From Clostridiales bacterium (lineage in GTDB: Bacteria > Bacillota > Clostridia > Christensenellales > Borkfalkiaceae), in assembly GCA_022508285.1 (NCBI GenBank), contig JAFLVN010000002.1, positions 62,001 to 126,000 of the forward strand: a stretch of 64,000 nucleotides of DNA. Reading direction: 5' to 3'. Position numbers and translations under genes: made by a program. The notes beneath the pieces are model-generated. The model worked only from the letters and a program-made list of their open reading frames with translations. It was not told the DNA's origin and did no database searches. Shown piece after piece: positions 41,121-47,796 of the stretch. How positions within the stretch are numbered: the first letter of the stretch is position 1; each line of letters starts with the position of its first letter.

Positions 41121-41675
41121 ATGAACGCTATTTTTACGTGCATATTTTTAATTTCGCTGGCAATTCTTGCAATAATTTCGCCCGAGGGGGTGCTGCCTGC
41201 GCTACTCGGCGGGGCAGAAAGGTCGCTCACTATGGCGGTTACGCTGTTCTGCATATACGCCGTGTGGATGGGGCTTTCCCGTCTTGCGGAAAAAAGCGGA
41301 CTTTCGCGCACGGCTTCAAAGGCTTTAAAGCCGCTATCTCGGCGGCTCTTTAAAACGGATAACGAGGTTGCAAACGAAAATATAGCAATGAATTTATCGT
41401 GCAATCTTTTGGGAGTAGGCGGGGCGGCGACGCCCTATGCGGTGAGAGCGATAGGCGAGCTTGAAAAGGAAAATAACACGTTTGCGCAAAAGCTGCTGTT
41501 TATTATTAACGCCACTTCGGTGCAGATTGTGCCGACAACGGTTATAGCTTTAAGGACAAGCGCCGGAAGCGCAGCCGCTTCGGATATATTTTTACCCTCT
41601 TTGATATGCACGGCGTTTTCCACGGTGTTTGCGGCTGGAATTTACATATTGGGGTCAAAAAAATGGCGTACATAG
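41121..41675 (+). CDS. spmA: Spore maturation protein SpmA
   Basis: The 184-residue membrane protein has the nucleoside-recognition (Gate) domain. Family motifs are TLFCIYAVWMGLSRLAEKSGL near residue 40, ENIAMNLSCNLLGVGGAATPYAVRA near 88 and LFIINATSVQIVPTTVIALR. SpmA and SpmB are needed for normal spore core dehydration and heat resistance. Its 3' end overlaps spmB by 13 bases. No clear Shine-Dalgarno sequence precedes the ATG. Confidence 0.9.
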   Translation: MNAIFTCIFLISLAILAIISPEGVLPALLGGAERSLTMAVTLFCIYAVWMGLSRLAEKSGLSRTASKALKPLSRRLFKTDNEVANENIAMNLSCNLLGVGGAATPYAVRAIGELEKENNTFAQKLLFIINATSVQIVPTTVIALRTSAGSAAASDIFLPSLICTAFSTVFAAGIYILGSKKWRT

Positions 41676-42166
41676 TTCCCGCAATTTTTATAATAGTGCT
41701 TGTGTTTGCCATAATAAAAAAGGTAAAAATTTACGACGAGTTTTCGGCGGGCGTCGGCGAGGCGGTGAAATTTACAATGTCGCTTATTCCCTGCCTTGCC
41801 GCAATTTTTATGATGTGCGAGCTGTTCGAGGCGAGCGGACTTGCGGACAAGCTTACGCAAGCTTTATCCCCCGTGTTTTCTTTTTTGGGAATACCAAAGG
41901 AACTTACAAAACTCGTGCTTATAAAGCCCTTTTCGGGCAGCGGTTCGCTTGCATATCTCAATAATATTATAGATGAGTACGGTGCAGACAGCTATATCGC
42001 CCGATGCGCCTGCGTTTGCTTCGGTTCGTCTGAAACGGTCTTTTACATTTCCGCAGTATATTTTGCGGGCTTAAAACAAAAAAAGCTTGCCGCACCCATT
42101 GCAATCGTGTTGGTTTCAACCTTTTTGACAACAATTTTAGCTTGCTTGATTTGCAGGGTTATGTAA
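41663..42166 (+). CDS. spmB: Spore maturation protein SpmB
   Basis: The 167-residue partner of SpmA has the second half of the Gate-domain pair: KKVKIYDEFSAGVGEAVKF, FMMCELFEASGLADKL, VLIKPFSGSGSLAYLNNII and RCACVCFGSSETVFYISAVYF. I start at the ATG 41663 (MAYIVPAIFII), which overlaps the spmA end; an upstream frame start lacks a hydrophobic beginning of the right kind. Confidence 0.9.
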   Translation: MAYIVPAIFIIVLVFAIIKKVKIYDEFSAGVGEAVKFTMSLIPCLAAIFMMCELFEASGLADKLTQALSPVFSFLGIPKELTKLVLIKPFSGSGSLAYLNNIIDEYGADSYIARCACVCFGSSETVFYISAVYFAGLKQKKLAAPIAIVLVSTFLTTILACLICRVM

Positions 42167-42193
42167 AAAGCACGGCTGTATCTGCCGTGCTTT
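42167..42193. terminator. Bidirectional terminator
   Basis: AAAGCACGGC and GCCGTGCTTT form a 10-bp stem around TGTATCT between the convergent spmB and cysteine desulfurase genes. Confidence 0.8.
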
Positions 42194-43304
42194 ATTTGCG
42201 GATTTTTGAGATTATTTCTTTTAGGGCGGTAACGGTTAAGTCTACATCTTCTGCCGTGTTGTATTTGCCAAAGGTGAAGCGGACGGCGGATTTTGCGTAT
42301 GTTTCTCCTGCGGTTGCCGCTATCACGTGCGACGGTGTTACCGCACCTGCCGAGCACGCCGAGCCGGTGGAAACGCATATGCCCTTTAAGTCTAAACAGA
42401 ACAGTACGTTTTCGCCTTCGCAGCCGTCGAACGAGATATTTGCGTTGGACGGAACACGCTCTACGGGGTCACCGTTTAGGTGCGTGCCCTCTATTTCGGT
42501 CAATACCCTTTTAACAAAAGTATTGCGTAAGGAAGCGATTTTTGCGTTATTTTCGCCATTCACTGCCTTTTCAAGTGCAGTTGCAAGTCCTACCGCCGAA
42601 GCGACGTTCACCGTGCCGCCCCGAAGCCCCCGCTCCTGCCTGCCGCCCGAAATAATTCCCTGTATCTTACTGCCGCTCTTTATATACATTGCGGCAACGC
42701 CCTTTGGTCCGTGGAATTTGTGTGCGGAGACCGCAAAAGCGTTTGCAACTCCTACCGGGAATGGCACAACACCCACAGACTGAACGCAGTCGCAGTAGTA
42801 GAAAATTCCGTGCCGTGTGCAGATTTCGCCTATTTTTTGTACGTTCTGAATTGTACCTATCTCATTATTCGCCGCCATTACGGCACAGAAAACCGTGTCG
42901 GGACGTACTGCCTTTTCCACCTCTTCGGGCGGGATTATGCCGCGGCTGTCGGGCTTGATAAACGTCACTTCAAACCCTTGGTTTTGCATTTGCTTTGCAC
43001 TTTCGATAACGGCGGGGTGCTCGATTGCGGAGATTATAAGGTGTCCCTTGCCGTGCGCAGAGCACACTCCCTTTACAGCGAGATTGCCCGCCTCGGTGCC
43101 GCCCGAAAGGAAATATACTTCCTCTGCCTTGCAACCGAAAACTGCGGCGACTCTGTCGCGCGCAGAAATCAGCCCCTGAGCCGCCGCTCTTCCTGCGGCG
43201 TGCTGGGATTGCGAATTGCCGTAATTTGATTGTAAATAAGGCAACATTGCCGCAAGGACGTCCCCGTCCAAAACGGTTGTTGCCGCATTGTCAAGATATA
43301 TCAT
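42192..43304 (-). CDS. Cysteine desulfurase (NifS/IscS family)
   Basis: The 370-residue PLP enzyme takes sulfur from cysteine for Fe-S cluster or thio-tRNA synthesis. Seen motifs are IYLDNAATT at the start, SGGTEAGNLAVKG, AAANNEIGTIQ-type (MAANNEIGTIQN), SAHKFHGPKGVAAMYIK with the PLP lysine, and STGSACSAGA with the catalytic cysteine. The ACSAG loop is of the NifS/IscS class I type. Its start overlaps the preceding TPR-membrane gene by 14 bases. No iscU or thiI lies next to it in this window. Confidence 0.93.
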   Translation of the reverse strand: MIYLDNAATTVLDGDVLAAMLPYLQSNYGNSQSQHAAGRAAAQGLISARDRVAAVFGCKAEEVYFLSGGTEAGNLAVKGVCSAHGKGHLIISAIEHPAVIESAKQMQNQGFEVTFIKPDSRGIIPPEEVEKAVRPDTVFCAVMAANNEIGTIQNVQKIGEICTRHGIFYYCDCVQSVGVVPFPVGVANAFAVSAHKFHGPKGVAAMYIKSGSKIQGIISGGRQERGLRGGTVNVASAVGLATALEKAVNGENNAKIASLRNTFVKRVLTEIEGTHLNGDPVERVPSNANISFDGCEGENVLFCLDLKGICVSTGSACSAGAVTPSHVIAATAGETYAKSAVRFTFGKYNTAEDVDLTVTALKEIISKIRK

Positions 43305-44205
43305 TTACTTTAAAAGATTTGAGTAACGTGTTGAGTTTTTTGATATCGGAGAGCATTTTTTCGTAGTTTCTGCCCATCTGAGTTGAAGAATTTTTTTCGT
43401 TGAGCGACAGCTTTTTCATATCAGCCCACATCCTGTGCGCCGTAAAAAGCGAGGCAATGAAAAACAGTGCGGCGAGCACGGCAAACACTATGGTTAAAAT
43501 AACGTATACGCCGTATTTATTTGTGAACATTATCGAGGCAAACGCAATTGCCATAATCAGACAGAAGATAAAGGGAACGCAAGTTATGCTGAACCACTTT
43601 ACCGACTTTTTTCTGTTTTCCAAAAAGACTTTACGCCTTTCGGACTTCTTTTGTTCAACCTCCACGTGCAGCTCGGCAGCCTGCTCCTCGAGCTTCATTA
43701 TATGACTTTCAAGAGGTGCGGAAGTTTCGGCAAGCTCGGCTTTTTGCTCCTCACTGCAAAAGTTTCGGATATTTTCGGTAGTTTCAACGCAATCGTCTAC
43801 GCTATCGAAGTCGGTGAAGTTTTTTGTGAGAATTTTAAGCCTCAACGCCCACGCCTCGCCGCTCGACGGGTCTACTTGCAGGGCTGACTCAATGCTCGTA
43901 AAAGCTCCCGCAAAATCCTCTTCGGAAAGCTTTGCCTGCGCCTTTTCTAAATTGACGGACAGTGCGCCCTTTATGCGCTCGGCGCGCTCCCGCTTTTCCT
44001 GCTCGGCGGCGGCAATCTGCTCGGGAGTCAACTCGCTCTCGCCGTCCGAAAATTCCGGCACGGTAAAGGTGACAGTCTCTAAATCCGCAGGCTCCTCCTC
44101 TACGGAGTCGTCTATATACAGCTCGTCCTCGCCGTCGGCGTTTTTGCGTATTCTGTATTTTTTGTCCTTATTTAAATCGTCGTCGATTAATCTTTCCTCA
44201 GCCAT
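43291..44205 (-). CDS. Membrane protein with TPR-like and coiled-coil regions
   Basis: The 304-residue protein starts MAEERLIDDDLNKDKKYRIR with GGAGG 5 bases upstream. An acidic N-terminal part is followed by a TPR-like unit (KLSEEDFAGAFTSIESALQV, then PSSGEAWALRLKIL) near residues 105-150. A charged coiled coil (about 165-205, EEQAAELHVEVEQKKSERRK) and two transmembrane helices (about 213-235 and 240-262) come next, then a basic tail. I do not know the family. The open frame extends upstream through repeat family A, but that part is not conserved coding sequence. It is coupled to the cysteine desulfurase gene. Confidence 0.8.
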   Translation of the reverse strand: MAEERLIDDDLNKDKKYRIRKNADGEDELYIDDSVEEEPADLETVTFTVPEFSDGESELTPEQIAAAEQEKRERAERIKGALSVNLEKAQAKLSEEDFAGAFTSIESALQVDPSSGEAWALRLKILTKNFTDFDSVDDCVETTENIRNFCSEEQKAELAETSAPLESHIMKLEEQAAELHVEVEQKKSERRKVFLENRKKSVKWFSITCVPFIFCLIMAIAFASIMFTNKYGVYVILTIVFAVLAALFFIASLFTAHRMWADMKKLSLNEKNSSTQMGRNYEKMLSDIKKLNTLLKSFKVNDIS

Positions 44206-44238
44206 AATAACCTCCGTTTCGCGCAAGCCGTGCAGTGG

Positions 44239-44321
44239 CGCGACTTGTCGCGAGATTGCTGTTGTCGTAATTTTCTTAACGGGCGAAATCAATCCGCCCT
44301 TGAAAATTTCGGCGTTAATTA
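44239..44321 (-). repeat. Structured repeat family A, copy 2
   Basis: 44266-44321 is identical over 56 bases to 8289-8344 and can fold into the same hairpin (TTAACG/CGTTAA and CGAAAT/ATTTCG). A second hairpin, CGCGA (44239-44243) and TCGCG (44248-44252) with a CTTG loop, replaces the ACGGC/GCCGT hairpin of copy 1. It lies between ispE and the TPR-membrane gene, upstream of the latter. Confidence 0.75.
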
Positions 44322-44325
44322 TTTT

Positions 44326-45168
44326 TTATATAGTTTTGAGTTGAATACATTTGAATTTTCCTTTATACCTGCTCTGTGCCCAGCGGCAAAATTCTGCGTT
44401 TTCAAAGAGAGCGAAAACCGCACTGCCCGAGCCGGTCATACACACGCCGAGCGGCGAAAAGGCTTCAAGTTCTTCGTAGGCGGTTTTAACTTCGGGATTG
44501 AGAATAGCCGCAGGCGCATATAATGCGTTATTAAGGCATGCGCCGAGCGTCGCTCTATCCCCCGAAATTAAAGCATGTATTGCACTTTCCGAGCCTATAG
44601 CGGCTTGCGGCATACTGTCGTACAGCTTGTAGCACTCCGCAGTGGATACTCCGCCGTTGGGCTTTAATAAGAGAAAATCGAGCTTTAATTTCGAGTCGAT
44701 ATACTCAACCTTGTCCCCCCTGCCCAAAAGGCGGGCATAGCCGCCCGTAAGCATATATCCCGTATCCGAGCCGAGACTTGCGGCAAGCTCTTTGAGCTCC
44801 CGTTCGCTGCCTGCGCCGTAGAGCTTTGTCATACCTATGAGCACACCTGCAGCGTCTGCGGACGAGCCGCCCAAGCCCGCTCCCAAAGGGATATTTTTAT
44901 ATATAGTTATATCCGCACCGCACGTGCCGAAGGTATTTATATAGCTCTCCGCAGCCCTTGCGGCGTTGTTCTCGTCGTATGGCAAAAGCTCCGTGCCCTG
45001 ACCGTGCATTTGAATTATAACCTTGTCGTCCTTGCGCTTTTTAAGGACGATTAAATCGAACAAATCCACCGAGCACACGAGGCTGTCGAGCATATGGTAT
45101 CCGCCCGAACTGCCCGTTATCGAAAGGGTTAAATTGAGTTTTGCGTAAGCCTTTACCCGCACGCTCAT
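44326..45168 (-). CDS. ispE: 4-diphosphocytidyl-2-C-methyl-D-erythritol kinase
   Basis: IspE is the GHMP kinase of the MEP isoprenoid pathway. The 280-residue protein has VKAYAKLNLTLSITG at the N-terminus, the ATP loop NIPLGAGLGGSSADAAGVLIG, LGSDTGYMLTGGYARLLGRGD and the C-terminal GVCMTGSGSAVFALF. No Shine-Dalgarno sequence precedes the ATG at 45166-45168. The promoter places the transcript start at the ATG, so it is probably leaderless. It follows sipL and veg, as in many Firmicutes, but behind a terminator. Confidence 0.95.
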   Translation of the reverse strand: MSVRVKAYAKLNLTLSITGSSGGYHMLDSLVCSVDLFDLIVLKKRKDDKVIIQMHGQGTELLPYDENNAARAAESYINTFGTCGADITIYKNIPLGAGLGGSSADAAGVLIGMTKLYGAGSERELKELAASLGSDTGYMLTGGYARLLGRGDKVEYIDSKLKLDFLLLKPNGGVSTAECYKLYDSMPQAAIGSESAIHALISGDRATLGACLNNALYAPAAILNPEVKTAYEELEAFSPLGVCMTGSGSAVFALFENAEFCRWAQSRYKGKFKCIQLKTI

Positions 45169-45174
45169 AGTATG

Positions 45175-45203
45175 ATTATAACATACCGCTTGAAGTATTT
45201 CAA
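45175..45203 (-). promoter_or_regulatory. Promoter of ispE implying a leaderless mRNA
   Basis: On the minus strand TTGAAA (45198-45203) and consensus TATAAT (45175-45180) are 17 bases apart. The A of the ispE ATG is 7 bases from the last -10 base. Confidence 0.7.
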
Positions 45204-45212
45204 TTAAATAAT

Positions 45213-45244
45213 TAAAAAAACTGCCGCAATAATGCGGCAGTTTT
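45213..45244 (-). terminator. Terminator after sipL
   Basis: CTGCCGCA and TGCGGCAG form a stem around ATAA, flanked by A-rich and T-rich arms, between sipL and ispE. Confidence 0.75.
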
Positions 45245-45247
45245 AAA

Positions 45248-46711
45248 TTAATTTTTGCCCCTGAAAATTAAAATTCTTTCTTTACCCGATAGAGGAAAAC
45301 TTAATTCGGGATTGGTCTGCTGGATACTTTCGGGGGTACAGCCAAGCTTTTTAGCCGTCTCCCACAAGCCGTCTCCTGCGGCGGGTATGTACACGGAGAT
45401 TGCGCTGTTGTTTACGGCTTTCTTTTCGCCCTCCTCCGCGGCGATGAGATAGCGAACGGTGTGCCGCTCGCCGTCGAGTACGGCAATTTTTAAAATTGCT
45501 TCAGCTTCGCACTCGCCTTCGGCCCTTTGCCTAAGGCTCATTCCGAGTACGGCGACAGTAACTCCGCCCTCCCTTGAATTGAGCCCCGAAAGGCTTACCG
45601 AGAACGGCAGATTTACTTCGGTTGTGCGTATTTCGCCGCCCTGTTCAAAGAAAAGTGTGGCAGAAACGCTGCCGTCAACACCGCTCTGCGTTGACGTATA
45701 CTCTGCACGGGGCAGAGCCGCCGCGAGGAATGCGCAGGTGTAGTCGAGCTTGGCTTTAGTGGCGCACAGCCCCGATACCCGCTCGGAATAAACTTTTACG
45801 TCCGTGCACACATGGCTCTGCTCCTCGCAGAAATTGAGCTTAAGCTCGTTTTCAGCCGAGAATGCGTCGGAGATAAACGATACATCCTCTTCCTCAAAGA
45901 AAGTACCCGCAAAGCCGAGCGTAGCGTTGAACGTTACGTCGCACTTGCCCCGTTCCTCGTTTACCTTGCAGTCAACCGTCATATCCTTTATTTCGGCTCG
46001 GCACCCTGCGGGAGAAGGAACTATCGCACGTTCGCAGGAGAGCTCGGCTTTGAATGGAATTACTCTATCCAAAGCTACGGGAGAGCCCTCTCTGACAGCG
46101 AGAAGGGATAAATATATTTCGCCCGATACCTCTACAAATCCCGAATGTACTGAGCAGTTGAGAACGACCGGCTGAGCCGAGGGCACTAAAATATCGGTTG
46201 CGACAAGGTTGAAATCGTCGTCAACTTCGCTTTCGCCCGAAAAGTCTACGGCATTGAAAAGTTTGCCCTCCTCACGCCGTATTATTGCGCCGTCGAGCGA
46301 CTGGATATAGCTGCGCTCGGCGGAATCGCTGAATGTAACACTCGCCCCGACTACTACGGAAACGATATAAAACGAGCCTTCGCGCCTAACCCTTGTGTGC
46401 TCGCACGAGAGCGTGCAGTCGCAATTCTGTGCGGGGGCAAGGTTGTCGTTGTCCACATGATGGGAAAACTCGACGCCCTTTTGCACCCGGCAAAGGTTAG
46501 CCCCTTCGGCATAGACGACGGTACAGATTAGTCTGCCGCCGTAGTTAAGTCTGCCGGAGGAAGCCTCGGCAGATGACAGTGAAACCTGCGGATGAACGGC
46601 GACGATTTCGCCCATATCCTGCTCGGTGAATTTTATTTCGACTATGGATTGTGCCTTTAATTCGGCAATTTTGCGGGTATATGCGCCCGTGGCGGTGGTT
46701 GCGTTTAACAT
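45248..46711 (-). CDS. sipL: SipL-like protein: SPOCS (DUF3794) domains plus C-terminal LysM
   Basis: This 487-residue protein has repeated SPOCS/DUF3794 beta-domains (for example EIVAVHPQVSLSSAEASSGR, with LICTVVYAEGANL; LVPSAQPVVLNCSVHSG-like; and a third near residues 330-420). It ends in a LysM-like motif (DGLWETAKKLGCTPESIQQ, then NPELSFPLSGKERILIF). This is the architecture of Clostridioides difficile SipL, which binds SpoIVA in the basal layer of the spore coat. The ATG at 46709-46711 has GGGAGG 4 bases upstream; the longer frame overlaps veg. The gene lies between veg and ispE. Confidence 0.85.
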   Translation of the reverse strand: MLNATTATGAYTRKIAELKAQSIVEIKFTEQDMGEIVAVHPQVSLSSAEASSGRLNYGGRLICTVVYAEGANLCRVQKGVEFSHHVDNDNLAPAQNCDCTLSCEHTRVRREGSFYIVSVVVGASVTFSDSAERSYIQSLDGAIIRREEGKLFNAVDFSGESEVDDDFNLVATDILVPSAQPVVLNCSVHSGFVEVSGEIYLSLLAVREGSPVALDRVIPFKAELSCERAIVPSPAGCRAEIKDMTVDCKVNEERGKCDVTFNATLGFAGTFFEEEDVSFISDAFSAENELKLNFCEEQSHVCTDVKVYSERVSGLCATKAKLDYTCAFLAAALPRAEYTSTQSGVDGSVSATLFFEQGGEIRTTEVNLPFSVSLSGLNSREGGVTVAVLGMSLRQRAEGECEAEAILKIAVLDGERHTVRYLIAAEEGEKKAVNNSAISVYIPAAGDGLWETAKKLGCTPESIQQTNPELSFPLSGKERILIFRGKN

Positions 46712-46758
46712 ATTGCCTCCCTTATACAAGGTATAATATGCCGCACGAACTGTAATTA

Positions 46759-47004
46759 TTACTTTACTGCCGATTGAATTTTTACTCTGCCACACAAAAT
46801 TTCAGAATACGAGTACGTCGTTTTGCCGAGGAAATTTTTATCGAACGGACTTACGGTGAAAAGCGAGGGATATACGCCGTTTAAAGTTGCCGGAAAAGTG
46901 ACGAACTTGTTTCTGCCAAGATTGAGCTTTACAATTACGTCTTTGCCGAGCATTTTTTCAACGGCATCTTTGATTGAATTGATGGTTACGTTTACCTTAA
47001 TCAT
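46759..47004 (-). CDS. veg: Veg-family protein
   Basis: This 81-residue protein matches Veg (DUF1021): SIKDAVEKMLGKDVIVKLNL, then GRNKFVTFPATLNGVYPSLF and YSYSEILCGRVKI. Veg is a small abundant Firmicute protein linked to biofilm regulation in Bacillus. The ATG at 47002-47004 (MIKVNVT) fits the family start. It lies directly upstream of sipL and ispE, matching the veg-ispE neighbourhood of other Firmicutes. Confidence 0.88.
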   Translation of the reverse strand: MIKVNVTINSIKDAVEKMLGKDVIVKLNLGRNKFVTFPATLNGVYPSLFTVSPFDKNFLGKTTYSYSEILCGRVKIQSAVK

Positions 47005-47034
47005 ATTATTAATATTGCCAAAATTTACAAAAAT

Positions 47035-47065
47035 ATGCAGCCTGCGCCATAGGCGCAGGCTGCAT
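47035..47065. terminator. Long-stem terminator between the acidic zinc-ribbon gene and veg
   Basis: ATGCAGCCTGCGCC and GGCGCAGGCTGCAT form a 14-bp perfect stem around ATA, 20 bases beyond the stop at 47085. The T-tail on the minus strand is ATTTTTG. Confidence 0.8.
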
Positions 47066-47084
47066 AAAAACATATGAAGTTTAA

Positions 47085-47585
47085 TTAAAAGTCTTCGTCG
47101 TCTTCGTCCTCGTCGTCATCATCGAATTCGTCATCCTCAAGGTCTTCAAGTGAGTCAACGTCCTCGCTTTCGAAGAAGTCGTCTTCACCTTCGTACATTT
47201 CGTCTTCGTCGTCTTCTTCGTCGAGTTCGGCTTTGAGCTCTTCTTCAAGATCCTCGTCGTCTATGGTGAGGTCGGTATCGTCCTCGTCGAGGTAGTTTTT
47301 CCATTCCTCGTCCTTTTCGATATCCACTTCGTCCTCTTCTTCGTAATCCTGCTGCTGACGGCAGCTTTCGCACATTTTTTCGCCGCTGCGCAGAGGGTTT
47401 ATTCCGCAGATGGGGCAAATTTCCGCATCAAGCTCGGCGTCGATTGCCTCAAGCTCCTCATCGTCAAGGTCGGCAAATTGCAACCTGTTACCCTTCATTT
47501 CGGCAATGCAAACGTCGCAGTATTCCTGCTTTTCGCTGTCGATATAGTTGAGGTCGCACCGAGGGCATTTTATATATTTAACCAT
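47085..47585 (-). CDS. Hypothetical protein with two zinc-ribbon motifs and a polyacidic tail
   Basis: The 166-residue protein has an N-terminal CPRCDLNYI ... YCDVC pair and a second CPICG ... CESC pair near residue 57, each a plausible zinc ribbon. From about residue 80 to the end it is almost entirely Asp and Glu with few aromatic residues. GGAG lies 8 bases before the ATG. No family name is known to me. The fusion of zinc knuckles to a nucleic-acid-mimicking acidic tail suggests a protein-binding or polymerase/ribosome-associated role, which is speculation. Confidence 0.8.
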   Translation of the reverse strand: MVKYIKCPRCDLNYIDSEKQEYCDVCIAEMKGNRLQFADLDDEELEAIDAELDAEICPICGINPLRSGEKMCESCRQQQDYEEEDEVDIEKDEEWKNYLDEDDTDLTIDDEDLEEELKAELDEEDDEDEMYEGEDDFFESEDVDSLEDLEDDEFDDDDEDEDDEDF

Positions 47586-47755
47586 TTTAGTTGCTCCGTA
47601 AATACAGGGTTTGATACAGCATATTCCGCCGATGCGGATTATGTTTTTTATCTATATAAATTTCGGTAACATTATATTAATATTTACCGCATTTGTAAAC
47701 TGTTTTTTTATGGATTTTTTAAAAAATTTAAGTCGATATATCCGAGTTTACGCAA

Positions 47756-47783
47756 AAGACCCTCCGCATATGCGGAGGGTCTT
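47756..47783. terminator. Palindromic terminator after the large lipoprotein gene
   Basis: A perfect 28-base palindrome, AAGACCCTCCGCAT and its reverse complement, lies 13 bases past the stop codon and is flanked by A/T runs. Confidence 0.8.
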
Positions 47784-47796
47784 AAAAATATTTAAA

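Noticed and set aside
42142..42783. 213-codon frame opposite the cysteine desulfurase
   Set aside because: It is antisense to a conserved PLP enzyme and has no motif or start signal.
44206..44292. N-terminal extension of the TPR membrane protein (MISPVKKIT...)
   Set aside because: Same repeat-derived peptide as at citD; GGAGG precedes the internal ATG at 44205.
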